Source of the DNA: Clostridia bacterium
GTDB taxonomy: Bacteria > Bacillota > Clostridia > TANB77 > CAG-508
Reading direction: 5' to 3'
Assembly: GCA_022791675.1 (NCBI GenBank)
Contig: JAAVZN010000016.1
Coordinates: 1-44,117, forward strand
Length of the DNA: 44,117 bases
Below are positions 8,448-17,035 of the stretch, in pieces. Position numbers and translations under genes: made by a program. The stretch's first letter is position 1; each line of letters starts with the position of its first letter. Below the pieces are notes generated by a model. That model searched no databases. It was not told where the DNA came from and saw nothing but the letters and a program-made list of their open reading frames with translations.

Positions 8448-9140
8448 CTAATTTTTTCTTGGATCTATTTTCTTAACAGCCTCATCAAATCTTCCATATT
8501 TTCCTGAAGCTTTTTCAATTGCTTCTGTTGCTTCTATTCCAGCTTTTATATTGTCCATCATTTTTCCTAAATGAACATATTTATAACCAATAATTTGATC
8601 TTCTTTATCTAATCCAATTTCTACTATGTAACCTTCTGCTAAATTCAAATATCTAGGTCCTTTTAAAGAACTTGAATAAATTGTTCCAACTTGACTTGTA
8701 TGCCCTTTTCCTAAGTCTTCCAAACCTGCTCCCACTGGAAGTCCTCCTTCAGAAAATGCTGTTTGTGTTCTACCATATACAATTTGTAAAAACAATTCTC
8801 TCATTGCTGTATTGATGGCATCACATACCAAATCTGTATTTAATGCTTCTAATAACGTTTTTCCTGTTAAAATTTCGCCTGCCATAGCAGCTGAATGTGT
8901 CATTCCTGAACACCCAATTGTTTCAATTAGAGCTTCTTGAATAATTCCATCTTTCACATTTAAAGTTAATTTACATGCTCCTTGTTGAGGTGCACACCAC
9001 CCAATACCATGTGTTAAACCTGAAATATCACTAATTTCTTTTGCTTTTACCCATTTTCCTTCTTCTGGAATTGGTGCTGGTCCATGGTTTACTCCTTTTG
9101 CTACACAGCTCATTTCTTCTAATTCTTTTGAATAAATCAT
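8448..9140 (-). CDS. NifU-like Fe-S cluster assembly scaffold protein (GGGtGRT-associated)
   Basis: A 230-residue protein with conserved cysteines in ISGLTHGIGWCAPQQGAC and in IETIGCSGMTHSAAMAGEIL, the pattern of the NifU/IscU N-terminal-like scaffold family that accompanies GGGtGRT proteins in Clostridia. It is immediately upstream of and co-directional with the GGGtGRT gene (76-base gap), so a shared function is likely. I prefer the ATG at 9140 (MIYSKEL), which has an AAAGGAG site 8 bases upstream, over the ATG 18 bases earlier that contains this site. A role in Fe-S handling is inferred from the cysteines and family naming. The partner substrate is unknown. Confidence 0.82.
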   Translation of the reverse strand: MIYSKELEEMSCVAKGVNHGPAPIPEEGKWVKAKEISDISGLTHGIGWCAPQQGACKLTLNVKDGIIQEALIETIGCSGMTHSAAMAGEILTGKTLLEALNTDLVCDAINTAMRELFLQIVYGRTQTAFSEGGLPVGAGLEDLGKGHTSQVGTIYSSSLKGPRYLNLAEGYIVEIGLDKEDQIIGYKYVHLGKMMDNIKAGIEATEAIEKASGKYGRFDEAVKKIDPRKN

Positions 9141-9221
9141 TTTAATTGCTCCTTTCATTTCTACTTATATTTTGATTTTATATAGATGTTTTTTAACTTT
9201 CTATATAAAAATTAATAACAT

Positions 9222-9917
9222 TTATTGATTCCTCATTTTTTCAATTTCTTCTTTTGATAACAAAAGTTGGTTTTTACTTCTTTTCTCTGCTGTCTCTACC
9301 ATTTGTTCTACATTTTGTGTAGAATCATTTTCATTACTATATGCAATTACATTTTCGATGTCACGAATATAAATACCTGAATCATAATGTTCTTTTTTGG
9401 CTAAAGTTCTTGCTCCTAATCGATAACGTTTCAATATTTCTTTTTCTTCTTTACTAATTTGTTCTTCTCCAATGCCTAACATTTCATAACGCCATATTAC
9501 ATGTCTTTCATAGCTTGAAAAATCACTGTTACTTAGATCAGTATAATCATATTCCACTCTAAATTTCAAACTCTGTATTGTTATCGTTATATTGGTCCAC
9601 ATTTCATTTCTTTCTGATTTGCGAAATTCCTGCCTTAATTCTTTTATTTTCCCATATAGTATTTGGACTAATCTTAAATATTGGTTTTCGTCTAAATTGA
9701 ATTTTGCTGGTATTTCATATACATTAACTGCTTTCTTTTTAAAGATACCTTTTGGAATATAGTAGAAAAATAGCTCTCCTGTCTTTCCTTCTTTATCTGG
9801 TTCATCAAGAATGGAACTATATAGATATAACTTATCCCATTTTTCGGGTATCATATAAAATAGTTTTCTTTGTATATCTTCATATATTTCTTTTATTTTT
9901 TTGGTATGGTTTAACAT
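9222..9917 (-). CDS. YezG/DUF600-family immunity-like protein
   Basis: A 231-residue product whose first about 150 residues resemble the YezG family, which includes immunity proteins of Bacillus YeeF-type polymorphic toxins. Recognisable stretches are MIPEKWDKLYLYSS near residue 22, the FFYYIPKG strand, LRQEFRKSERNEMWTNIT, and RVEYDYTDLSNSDFSSYERHVIWRYEMLGI. The C-terminal about 70 residues are charged and have no clear assignment; the protein is longer than typical YezG members. It follows gpmI by 5 bases, with its ribosome site inside the gpmI end, so it is the tail gene of the glycolytic operon. No cognate toxin is visible, so it may be an orphan immunity gene. Confidence 0.7.
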   Translation of the reverse strand: MLNHTKKIKEIYEDIQRKLFYMIPEKWDKLYLYSSILDEPDKEGKTGELFFYYIPKGIFKKKAVNVYEIPAKFNLDENQYLRLVQILYGKIKELRQEFRKSERNEMWTNITITIQSLKFRVEYDYTDLSNSDFSSYERHVIWRYEMLGIGEEQISKEEKEILKRYRLGARTLAKKEHYDSGIYIRDIENVIAYSNENDSTQNVEQMVETAEKRSKNQLLLSKEEIEKMRNQ

Positions 9918-9922
9918 ATCTT

Positions 9923-11464
9923 TTATTCCTTATCTAATAAACTCTCTCCTGTCATTTCTTCTGGTTTTTCAAGATTCATTAAATCAAGCATTGTTGGTGC
10001 TAAATCTGCTAATTTTCCTCCTGCTTTTAATTTTAAGTTTTCATCAGAAGTTACTAAAATCAATGGTACTGGATTGGTCGTGTGAGCGGTGTGTGGTTCT
10101 CCTGTTGTATAATCTATCATTTGTTCCGCATTTCCATGGTCTGCTGTAATTAGTAAATTTCCTTTTTTCTCTTCGACTAACTCAACTACTTTTCCAACAC
10201 ATTCATCTACTGCTTCTACTGCTTTTTGAGCCGCTTCTAAGCTTCCTGTATGTCCTACCATATCTGTATTGGCATAATTTAATATAATACAATCATATTG
10301 TTCTTGTTGAATTGCATCTAACACTTTATCAGTTACTTCATAAGCACTCATTTCTGGTTTTTGATCATAAGTTTCTACCTTAGGAGAAGGTACTAATATT
10401 CGATTTTCTCCCTCATATTGTTTTTCTTCTCCACCATTAAAGAAAAATGTTACATGTGCATATTTTTCTGTTTCTGCTATACGTAATTGTTTCAATCCCT
10501 TTTTACTCACATATTCTCCAAAAGTATTTTGTAACGATTCTTTTTGGAAAGCAATATGCACATTTGGCATAGTTTCATCATAATTTGTAAAACATACATA
10601 ATATAAAGCTAAATCTTTTTTGGTTTCAAATCCATCAAATTCTGGATCAACCAAAGCTCTTGTAATTTCTCTCGCTCGATCTGGTCTAAAATTGAAGAAA
10701 ATAACAGAATCATGTTTTCCAATTGTTGCAATTGGTTCTTCATTATTACAAATAAGAGTTGGTTCTACAAATTCATCAAATACTTCTTTTTGATAAGAAT
10801 CTTCAATCGCTTTGATTGGACTTCCTGCTTTGTTTCCTTCTCCTTTTACTAAAGCATCATAACATTTTTGAACTCTTTCCCATCTTTTATCACGATCCAT
10901 TGCATAGAATCTTCCCGTTATACTTGCAATTTTTCCCACTTCTTTTTCATTCATTTTTTCTTGCAATTTTAAAATATATCCTTCTGCTGATGCTGGTGGC
11001 GTATCTCGTCCATCTAAGAAACAATGTACATATACATCTTCAAAATCTCTTCTTTTAGCCATTTCTAATAAGCCATATAAATGACGATTATGACTATGTA
11101 CTCCTCCATCTGATACCAATCCTAAAATATGCAATTTTGAATGATATTTTTTACAATTTTCAATTGCTTCTATAAATTGTGGATTGGTAAAAAAATCTCC
11201 CTCTTCAATTGATTTGGTAATTCTCGTTAATTCCTGATATACGATTCTTCCAGCCCCAATATTAGTGTGTCCAACTTCTGAATTTCCCATTTGTCCTTCT
11301 GGTAATCCAACTGCAAGACCACTTGTATGAATTTCAGTATGATTATATTTTTTCATTAATTTATCCATATTAGGTGTTTTTGCTAATTTAATTGCATTTC
11401 CATCATTTTTTGAATTCTCTCCAAATCCATCTAATATCATTAGCATTGTTAGCTTATCTTTCAT
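9923..11464 (-). CDS. gpmI: 2,3-bisphosphoglycerate-independent phosphoglycerate mutase
   Basis: Interconverts 3- and 2-phosphoglycerate using two Mn ions and a phosphoserine intermediate. The 513 residues match the family. The N-terminal [10 protein letters not shown] supplies a metal Asp, [15 protein letters not shown] near 60-75 carries the catalytic Ser, and [18 protein letters not shown] and the C-terminal [13 protein letters not shown] and [11 protein letters not shown] metal motifs are all intact. The start ATG has a GGAAG site. It is part of pgk-Nudix-gmk-like-tpiA-gpmI-yezG with 15 bases to tpiA. Confidence 0.97.
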   Translation of the reverse strand: MKDKLTMLMILDGFGENSKNDGNAIKLAKTPNMDKLMKKYNHTEIHTSGLAVGLPEGQMGNSEVGHTNIGAGRIVYQELTRITKSIEEGDFFTNPQFIEAIENCKKYHSKLHILGLVSDGGVHSHNRHLYGLLEMAKRRDFEDVYVHCFLDGRDTPPASAEGYILKLQEKMNEKEVGKIASITGRFYAMDRDKRWERVQKCYDALVKGEGNKAGSPIKAIEDSYQKEVFDEFVEPTLICNNEEPIATIGKHDSVIFFNFRPDRAREITRALVDPEFDGFETKKDLALYYVCFTNYDETMPNVHIAFQKESLQNTFGEYVSKKGLKQLRIAETEKYAHVTFFFNGGEEKQYEGENRILVPSPKVETYDQKPEMSAYEVTDKVLDAIQQEQYDCIILNYANTDMVGHTGSLEAAQKAVEAVDECVGKVVELVEEKKGNLLITADHGNAEQMIDYTTGEPHTAHTTNPVPLILVTSDENLKLKAGGKLADLAPTMLDLMNLEKPEEMTGESLLDKE

Positions 11465-11479
11465 GTTTACACTTCCTTT

Positions 11480-12232
11480 TTATTTTTCAAATTGGACTAT
11501 TTTACTAAACTCCTCTACTTTTAAACTTGCTCCTCCAACTAATCCTCCATCGATATCTGACATTTCAAATAATTCTTTTGCATTTGTGCCCTTTACGCTT
11601 CCTCCATATTGTATTATAACGCCATTAGCTATCGTTTGTCCATAGATTTCAGCAATTTTATTTCGAATGGCTTGAATGCTCTTATTGGCATCTTCTTTGG
11701 TTGCTGTTTTTCCTGTACCTATTGCCCAGATTGGCTCATAAGCTATAATTGTATTTTCTACTTGTTCTGGCATTAGTCCTTCAAGCGCTAGTCTTGTTTG
11801 ATTCGTAATAATTTCTTCTGTTTGTCCAGCTTCTCTTTGTTCTAGCGTTTCCCCTACACATACAATTGGTTTTAAGCCATTTTCAAATGCCACTTTTACT
11901 TTTTTATTTACAGTTTTATCTGTTTCATTAAAATATTGTCTTCTTTCAGAATGCCCAATGATGACATACTCTACTTGAATTGCCTTTAACATTTTGGCAG
12001 ATATTTCTCCTGTATAAGCTCCACTTTCTTCATAATGCATATTTTGTGCTCCTATTTTTATATTGGTATTTTGTGCTGTCAATAATGCATAAAATAAATC
12101 TGTATAAGGCACACACAATACGACTTCATTTTCTGTATCTTTGACTTTTGGTGCCAATTCTTCAATAAAACGAATCGCTTCATTCGGAAGCATATTCATT
12201 TTCCAATTTCCTGCAATTACTTTTTTTCTCAT
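11480..12232 (-). CDS. tpiA: Triose-phosphate isomerase
   Basis: Interconverts dihydroxyacetone phosphate and glyceraldehyde-3-phosphate. The 250-residue TIM barrel has the N-terminal AGNWKMN with the catalytic Lys (residues 7-13), GHSERRQYFNE with the catalytic His near 95, AYEPIWAIGTGKTA with the catalytic Glu near 167 and loop 6, and the phosphate-binding IQYGGSVKGTNA and VGGASL motifs. Its ATGA start overlaps the stop of the guanylate-kinase-like gene by 4 bases, implying translational coupling. It is embedded in the glycolytic operon. Confidence 0.97.
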   Translation of the reverse strand: MRKKVIAGNWKMNMLPNEAIRFIEELAPKVKDTENEVVLCVPYTDLFYALLTAQNTNIKIGAQNMHYEESGAYTGEISAKMLKAIQVEYVIIGHSERRQYFNETDKTVNKKVKVAFENGLKPIVCVGETLEQREAGQTEEIITNQTRLALEGLMPEQVENTIIAYEPIWAIGTGKTATKEDANKSIQAIRNKIAEIYGQTIANGVIIQYGGSVKGTNAKELFEMSDIDGGLVGGASLKVEEFSKIVQFEK

Positions 12233-12804
12233 AAACTCTTCTCTCCTTTTAACTTTTTTTCTATTATTTTCACTAATTTTTCTACAGACTCTTCTGTGTA
12301 ATCATTATAAAAAATAAAATCAAATTGTTTTCTATATTCTTCCTCTTCTCTAAATTTTTGAGCATGTCGCTCCATTTCTTTTATTCTTTCTTGCTCTATT
12401 TGTTTTGGTAATTGTCGTTCTTTTAGTTTTAATTTTGCCTTTTCTAAACTTTTAGGAAGAATATAAATAGTAAAGGTGTTTTCAATCTGTGTTTTTAATT
12501 TTTCAATCAATGAATATTGTAATTCAACAATACTATCTTCTTTACTTTCCATTTTGTCTTTTGGCCAACCATATTGATACCCTAAAAATTTTACAGGAAG
12601 TATAATTTCTTTCCTTCTTTTTAATTCTTCAAATTCTTTATCCGTAACAAATTTTTTATCTTCACCATCAACTTCATCTAATCTTTTAGGTCTAGTCGTT
12701 ACAATTGCTTGTGTGTCAATTCCTAACCTTTTCTGAACTTCCTTTTTTAAATAGGACTTTCCAACACCTGTTTCTCCTGATAATGTTATGATCATTTTTA
12801 TCAC
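12229..12804 (-). CDS. Guanylate-kinase-like P-loop protein
   Basis: A 191-residue P-loop protein with GETGVGKSYLKKEV as Walker A, TTRPKRLDEVDGEDKKFVTDKEFEELK (the guanylate kinase GMP-binding pattern, here T-T-R-P), and the lid-like LKERQLPKQIEQER. It resembles guanylate kinase but is divergent (for example FLGYQYGWPKD in place of the usual GNYYGT segment), so the substrate may differ. It overlaps tpiA by 4 bases and abuts the Nudix gene. The first start is a GTG at 12804 with AGGA 6 bases upstream; an ATG at 12795 is possible. A kinase or housecleaning role in nucleotide metabolism is an inference. Confidence 0.72.
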   Translation of the reverse strand: MIKMIITLSGETGVGKSYLKKEVQKRLGIDTQAIVTTRPKRLDEVDGEDKKFVTDKEFEELKRRKEIILPVKFLGYQYGWPKDKMESKEDSIVELQYSLIEKLKTQIENTFTIYILPKSLEKAKLKLKERQLPKQIEQERIKEMERHAQKFREEEEYRKQFDFIFYNDYTEESVEKLVKIIEKKLKGEKSL

Positions 12805-13424
12805 TACTTTTCCTTTTCTTTTTCTTGGTACGCTTCTCTTACTTGTTGAAAAATTTTTTCAAATCTTTGGTCGTAAGGAAACTTTGTTTTATTTTGTCTG
12901 ATTGCTTCCCACACGACTTCTTGTGGAACCCATTTTACTCCCTCTACTTCTTCTAATTGTTTGGCACAGGTTTTTAGTTTCGTTTTCTTAACAAAAAACT
13001 GAATAAAGAATTTTCTTTCTTCTCCTCTACTTTGAAATATTAAATCTAATTCTTCCAATTTTTTTAGATTTTGACTTGCTTCTCTTCTTGCCAATTCCGC
13101 TTCTAATTCACTACCTGAATGGAGTTCTTCTACATATTCTCTAATCATTGCTTGTGTTGGTGTTTCGTTGCCTTCTATATGTCCTGAAACAATATCTAAT
13201 TTTCCTGGCGTAAGTTTTGTATCCGCTCTTTTTTCTACTAATATATTTCCTTGTTCATCTAATAGAAAGCAAGAAACTCCTCTAAGATAGCTATTGGAAT
13301 TGAATTCTCCTTCTGGTACAATACTACTTTTATAAATTTTTTGATTGTTCTGTCCTTTTTCAAAAGTTTTATAAAAGCTTCTTTTAGGTTTATTTACTTG
13401 CATTTCCTTTTTAAAATCATTCAT
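12804..13424 (-). CDS. Nudix hydrolase
   Basis: A 206-residue protein with a complete Nudix box: G-H-I-E-G then the REYVEEL helix, near residues 81-103 (pattern Gx5Ex7REUxEExGU). A strand LRGVSCFLLDEQGNILVEKRADTKLTPGKLDIVSGH precedes it, similar to the isopentenyl-diphosphate-isomerase/MutT-like branch. The substrate cannot be told from sequence. It is placed between pgk and a guanylate-kinase-like gene in the glycolytic operon, and its stop overlaps the next gene. The N-terminal 45 residues are basic and have no clear domain. Confidence 0.83.
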   Translation of the reverse strand: MNDFKKEMQVNKPKRSFYKTFEKGQNNQKIYKSSIVPEGEFNSNSYLRGVSCFLLDEQGNILVEKRADTKLTPGKLDIVSGHIEGNETPTQAMIREYVEELHSGSELEAELARREASQNLKKLEELDLIFQSRGEERKFFIQFFVKKTKLKTCAKQLEEVEGVKWVPQEVVWEAIRQNKTKFPYDQRFEKIFQQVREAYQEKEKEK

Positions 13425-13445
13425 ATTTTTACGTCCCCTTTTTAT

Positions 13446-14630
13446 TTATTTTTCCAACAAACACTCAATTCCTGGTAATTTCTTTCCTTCTAGAAATTCT
13501 AAAGAAGCGCCTCCTCCTGTTGAAATATGAGTCATTTTATCTTCTAATCCTATTTTCTTGACTGCTGCTGCAGAATCTCCCCCTCCAATAATTGTCGTAC
13601 CATTCATTTCTGCTAATGCTTTTGCTATTTCATTCGTTCCGATTGCAAATTGGTCTACTTCAAATAATCCTAAAGGTCCATTCCATACAACAGTTTTTGC
13701 ATTTTTTAATTCTTGTATGAATAATTTTATACTTTCTTCTCCAATATCAAATCCTTCCCAATCTTTTGGAATCTCATTGTATTTTACGGTCTTTGTTTCT
13801 CCTTTTAGTTCTTCTGATTTTCCTATTTTAGTATCAATAGGGAGTAACAATTTTACCCCTTTTTCTTCCGCTTTTTTCATTAGTTCTTTTGCCAAATCTA
13901 ATTTATCTAATTCACAAATTGAGTTTCCTACTTCGTATCCTTGTGCTTTAAAGAATGTATATGCCATTCCTCCTCCAATTATAAGTGTATTAACTTTTTC
14001 TAATAAGTTGTCAATTACCCCTATTTTATCAGAAACTTTTGCTCCTCCTAAAATAGCAACATAAGGTCTTTCTGGATTTGTTATTGCATCTCCTAAAAAT
14101 TTTAATTCTTTTTCTATTAAAAATCCTGCAACTGCTGGTAAAAATTCAGCTATTCCTGCCGTTGAACTATGCGCTCTATGTGCACTTCCAAAAGCATCAT
14201 TCACATAAATTTCTGCCATCTCAGCTAATTGTTTTGCAAAATTCAAATCGTTATCTGTTTCTTCTTTATGAAATCTCACATTTTCTAGTAACATTACTTG
14301 ACCATTTTGTAATGCCTCCGCTTTAGATTTTGCATCTTCTCCTATCACATCGTTTGCCATTACCACTTCTTTTCCTAATAATTTTTCCAATTCTTTTGCT
14401 ACTGGTTTTAATGAATACTCTGGCTTAAATTCTCCTTTTGGTCTTCCTAAATGAGAACACAAAATAATTGCACAATTATTTTCTAGTAAATATTGAATTG
14501 TTGGCAATACCGCTACAATTCTTGTGTTATCTGTTATCATTTTGTTTTCGTCCATAGGAACATTAAAGTCACAACGAACGATTACTTTCTTCTCTTTTAA
14601 ATCAATATCTTTTACTGTTTTTTTATTCAT
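13446..14630 (-). CDS. pgk: Phosphoglycerate kinase
   Basis: Transfers phosphate from 1,3-bisphosphoglycerate to ADP. The 394 residues carry the N-domain motif [15 protein letters not shown], the substrate-binding [11 protein letters not shown], the [14 protein letters not shown] segment, [19 protein letters not shown], and the C-terminal nucleotide-binding [11 protein letters not shown] and [16 protein letters not shown]. The start ATG has an AGGAGGAATG site. It is the first gene of a glycolytic operon, and a good SigA-type promoter lies about 75 bases upstream. gapA, usually next to pgk in Clostridia, is here about 7 kb away under its own promoter. Confidence 0.98.
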   Translation of the reverse strand: MNKKTVKDIDLKEKKVIVRCDFNVPMDENKMITDNTRIVAVLPTIQYLLENNCAIILCSHLGRPKGEFKPEYSLKPVAKELEKLLGKEVVMANDVIGEDAKSKAEALQNGQVMLLENVRFHKEETDNDLNFAKQLAEMAEIYVNDAFGSAHRAHSSTAGIAEFLPAVAGFLIEKELKFLGDAITNPERPYVAILGGAKVSDKIGVIDNLLEKVNTLIIGGGMAYTFFKAQGYEVGNSICELDKLDLAKELMKKAEEKGVKLLLPIDTKIGKSEELKGETKTVKYNEIPKDWEGFDIGEESIKLFIQELKNAKTVVWNGPLGLFEVDQFAIGTNEIAKALAEMNGTTIIGGGDSAAAVKKIGLEDKMTHISTGGGASLEFLEGKKLPGIECLLEK

Positions 14631-14702
14631 ACTACATTCCTCCTAACAAATGTTTTTTTCTTTTCTTACTATTAGTATTACCCTTTTTCTTAAACTGATA
14701 TC

Positions 14703-14731
14703 ATTTTATACTAAAAAAAATTACTTTGCAA
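14703..14731 (-). promoter_or_regulatory. Promoter of the pgk operon
   Basis: On the minus strand TTGCAA (14726-14731) and TAAAAT (14703-14708) are separated by exactly 17 bp. The gapA promoter has the same TTGCAA box and spacing, so the two glycolytic transcripts use near-matching promoters. Confidence 0.7.
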
Positions 14732-14844
14732 GTATTCTTATTAAGTTTCCTTGTTTTTACATTTTTAGTTGTACTTCAACAGTTTTAGTTTGTTTTATTT
14801 CTTTTTTGTTCAGTATAAAATATTACTGTTATGAGGTGTTATAA

Positions 14845-15174
14845 ATGGAAAATCTAAATTATATTGAAATTGGAAATAGAATTAAAGTAAAAAGAAAAGA
14901 AATGAAATTAACACAAGAGAAGTTGTCTGAAATTATTGACGTTTCTCCTTCTTATGTAAGCGAAATTGAAAGAGGTTGTAGTATTTGCAGTTTATCTACG
15001 ATTACAAAAATTGCTCAAACATTAGATATGAGTTTAGATTATCTGATTTTTGGTATGAGATTAAATAATTCAAATATGATTTTTAGTGAGATCTTAAAAA
15101 CAATTCCTGAAAAAAATCATGCATTATATTTTAGTTTATGCAAAAATATTGCTGAGACTTTAAAAAATTCGTAG
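14845..15174 (+). CDS. XRE-family helix-turn-helix regulator
   Basis: A 109-residue DNA-binding protein. Residues about 8-65 form a Cro/C1-type HTH: IGNRIKVKRKEMKLTQEKLSEIIDVSPSYVSEIERG, then LSTITKIAQTLDMSLDYLIFG. The C-terminal 40 residues have no recognisable sensor domain. The ATG follows a GAGGTG site. It is a lone plus-strand gene divergent from pgk, so it may control itself or its neighbours; no operator could be assigned with confidence. A TATAAAAT -10-like box ends about 24 bases before the start. Confidence 0.88.
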   Translation: MENLNYIEIGNRIKVKRKEMKLTQEKLSEIIDVSPSYVSEIERGCSICSLSTITKIAQTLDMSLDYLIFGMRLNNSNMIFSEILKTIPEKNHALYFSLCKNIAETLKNS

Positions 15175-15480
15175 CTATTTTTCCACAAGATTCATAGCTT
15201 CTTTTATTTTGTCTTTTGTTTTTATTGTTACTTTCTGTAGTGGATCAAATTCTAATAAAATTTCATTTTTTTGTATCCTCGTTATTTTCATAAGTTGACT
15301 CATATTAAATCCGATTCCTTCTTGGGGATTCTTTTTGTTTTCTAGGATTAATATTTTTTCTTTTTGCCTTATTTGTATACATTTGATTAAAAGACTTCCT
15401 ATCATAATTCCTTGCAGATTTAATACAATATCTGTTCCTTGTTCTTTCTCTAAAAATCGTATTAATTCTTCTTTTGTCAT
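15175..15480 (-). CDS. Hypothetical protein, 101 residues
   Basis: I do not recognise this family. The product starts MTKEELIRFLEKEQGTD, has alternating beta-type strands (DIVLNLQGIMIGSLLIKCIQI, KILILENKKN, NEILLEFDP), and ends in a lysine-rich helix. It looks like a small soluble beta-rich domain. No signal or membrane segment is seen. It lies 10 bases downstream of the Rpn-like nuclease gene in the same direction and so is probably co-transcribed. Its stop codon directly abuts that of the convergent XRE gene. Confidence 0.6.
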   Translation of the reverse strand: MTKEELIRFLEKEQGTDIVLNLQGIMIGSLLIKCIQIRQKEKILILENKKNPQEGIGFNMSQLMKITRIQKNEILLEFDPLQKVTIKTKDKIKEAMNLVEK

Positions 15481-15490
15481 ATTTCCCCTC

Positions 15491-16786
15491 CTATTCCTTT
15501 TTTATTTCTTCTAATTCTTCTTTTGATATCTCTGTCATTAATAATATTGTTTTTTCATTTAGGCTGTTTCTTAACATTCTCTTTATTATATCGTACATGT
15601 TTTGCTTTTTTTCTTGTTCTATTAACTTGTTGATTTCATTTTCTCTGTCTTGTAATATTTTTTCTTTTGTTGCAATAACTTTTTCTTTTTGTCTAAACTC
15701 CTTTTCTTTTTCCTGAAACTTCTTTTGTTTTACCTTGATATCCTTTTCTTTTACTTTAATATCTTTTTCTTTTACTTTAATATCTTTTTCTTTTACTTTA
15801 ATATCTTTTTCTTTTACTTTTATATCTTTTTCTTTTACTTTTATATCTTTTTCTTTTACTTTTATATCTTTTTCTTTTACTTTTATATCTTTTTCTTTTA
15901 CTTTGATGTCTTTTTCTCTTGTTTCCACCTTTTCCATCTTTTCTTCAATTAAATTATCAAAATATTCTTCTAAAGCTGTTAACATACTATTTCCTCCCCT
16001 CTTATTTTTCATTTTCCTAATAAACTCTTCGATTTCTTTTTCTTCTATTTTTCTACCAATAGAACCACACACCATTTTTAATAATACATTTACTTCTTTA
16101 TCATTCAATGCCTTTTTCTCTATTTCTCTTAAATACTCTTTTATTTTATCTTTTTGCTTTGCCTTTTCCAATAGTAATATTTTTGACAAAAAATTTTGTT
16201 GTTCCCACAACTCTTCTTCTGTATAATTGTTGATATCTACCAAATTATAAGAAGTAAAAGTTGTTTTTTGTAAGCCTTTTAATTTCATCTGGCATTCTTC
16301 AAAATATCTTCTTGCATTCCATTTTCTACTTCCTGTATACAATACAATTGGATACACAATCGGCATTTTATAGCCTTTGTTTTTTAATTTTTCTTTCTTT
16401 ACCGCATTTCTTATGATTTCAATACTATAATTTAAAATTCGATAAGCCATAGAATAATCAATTTGTGATTGTTGTTCTATTAAGAAAAATATGTCTTCTC
16501 CATTTTTTTTATAAACAATATCTGCTTCTTTTGATTTAAAATCTTTTGTTATAAAATGACTATGATACCTTTCAATCTCATTTTTTGTAATTGCATATTG
16601 CGTATTCTCTAATTCTAAAACATAATTAATAAACTGGACCGCTTCCTCTTTATCCTCTAAAATAATTTTAAATCCTTTATCTTTACATTGATGGATTTCT
16701 TCTAACTTATATTCTGTTGCTGTATCTTCTATTTTTATCATTTGTTTTGTATAATTCAGATAGTCAGAATAAGTAACTTTCTTCAT
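15491..16786 (-). CDS. Rpn-family (PD-(D/E)XK) recombination-promoting nuclease with heptad-repeat tail
   Basis: The N-terminal about 270 residues match the Rpn/YhgA-like putative transposase family of PD-(D/E)XK nucleases. Catalytic landmarks are the Asp in SKEADIVYKKNGEDIFFLIEQQSQ (D...E-x-Q) and the following DYSMAYRILNYSIEI helix; PIVYPIVLYTGSRKW is also typical. After about residue 290 comes an unusual tail of nine KEKDIKV heptads, then more coiled coil and a C-terminal helix. I chose ATG 16786 (MKKVTYSDY) because AAGGAAATAACA precedes it; the upstream ATG is only 18 bases away. Family members promote RecA-independent recombination or act in defence; which applies here is unknown. Confidence 0.82.
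   Translation of the reverse strand: MKKVTYSDYLNYTKQMIKIEDTATEYKLEEIHQCKDKGFKIILEDKEEAVQFINYVLELENTQYAITKNEIERYHSHFITKDFKSKEADIVYKKNGEDIFFLIEQQSQIDYSMAYRILNYSIEIIRNAVKKEKLKNKGYKMPIVYPIVLYTGSRKWNARRYFEECQMKLKGLQKTTFTSYNLVDINNYTEEELWEQQNFLSKILLLEKAKQKDKIKEYLREIEKKALNDKEVNVLLKMVCGSIGRKIEEKEIEEFIRKMKNKRGGNSMLTALEEYFDNLIEEKMEKVETREKDIKVKEKDIKVKEKDIKVKEKDIKVKEKDIKVKEKDIKVKEKDIKVKEKDIKVKEKDIKVKQKKFQEKEKEFRQKEKVIATKEKILQDRENEINKLIEQEKKQNMYDIIKRMLRNSLNEKTILLMTEISKEELEEIKKE
15730..15918 (-). repeat. Nine 21-bp tandem repeats within the nuclease gene
   Basis: Nine in-register copies of a 21-bp unit encode K/R-E-K-D-I-K-V on the minus strand. The copies differ mostly at silent positions (for example GAT, AAT or TAT forms of the Asp-Ile junction), and neighbouring copies are most alike, consistent with recent expansion by slippage. 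The heptad periodicity predicts an extended coiled coil. Confidence 0.92.
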
Positions 16787-17035
16787 TGTTATTTCCTTTC
16801 TCATTATAATTTTATTTCACAGTTAAGTCAAATTTTATGAATCGATAAAATTAACATCATTCTTCTGTTTCTTGCTTTTTTTGTTTTCTTATCTCTTTTT
16901 TTCTATTTTTTTTATTTTTGGAAATTTTCAGAATCAAAATTTGAATGAAATATGTCTTTTATCCTAATACATTTTTTTCTATTTGTCAATATTTTTTTCA
17001 AAATTATAAGAGAGATCAAAAATCTCTCTTACTAT
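16787..17035. other. Intergenic region between the nuclease gene and carB
   Basis: A 249-base, extremely AT-rich, pyrimidine-biased spacer with no gene on either strand. The only clear structure is the hairpin at 17007-17031 after carB. The promoter of the nuclease gene presumably lies here, but I cannot place it. Confidence 0.5.
17007..17031 (-). terminator. Hairpin after carB, possible terminator
   Basis: A 10-bp perfect stem (TAAGAGAGAT at 17007-17016 with ATCTCTCTTA at 17022-17031) begins 4 bases after the carB stop. The downstream tail on the minus strand is only moderately T-rich, so terminator strength is uncertain. Confidence 0.6.

Noticed and set aside
15730-15918. CRISPR-like array
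   Set aside because: The units are contiguous 21-mers without spacers and encode a heptad in frame, so this is a coding tandem repeat.
15689-16226. Long plus-strand open frames rich in Phe/Ser/Tyr over the nuclease gene
   Set aside because: They are the antisense reading of the 21-bp repeats. The minus-strand frame has family motifs and a ribosome site, and the plus frames have none.
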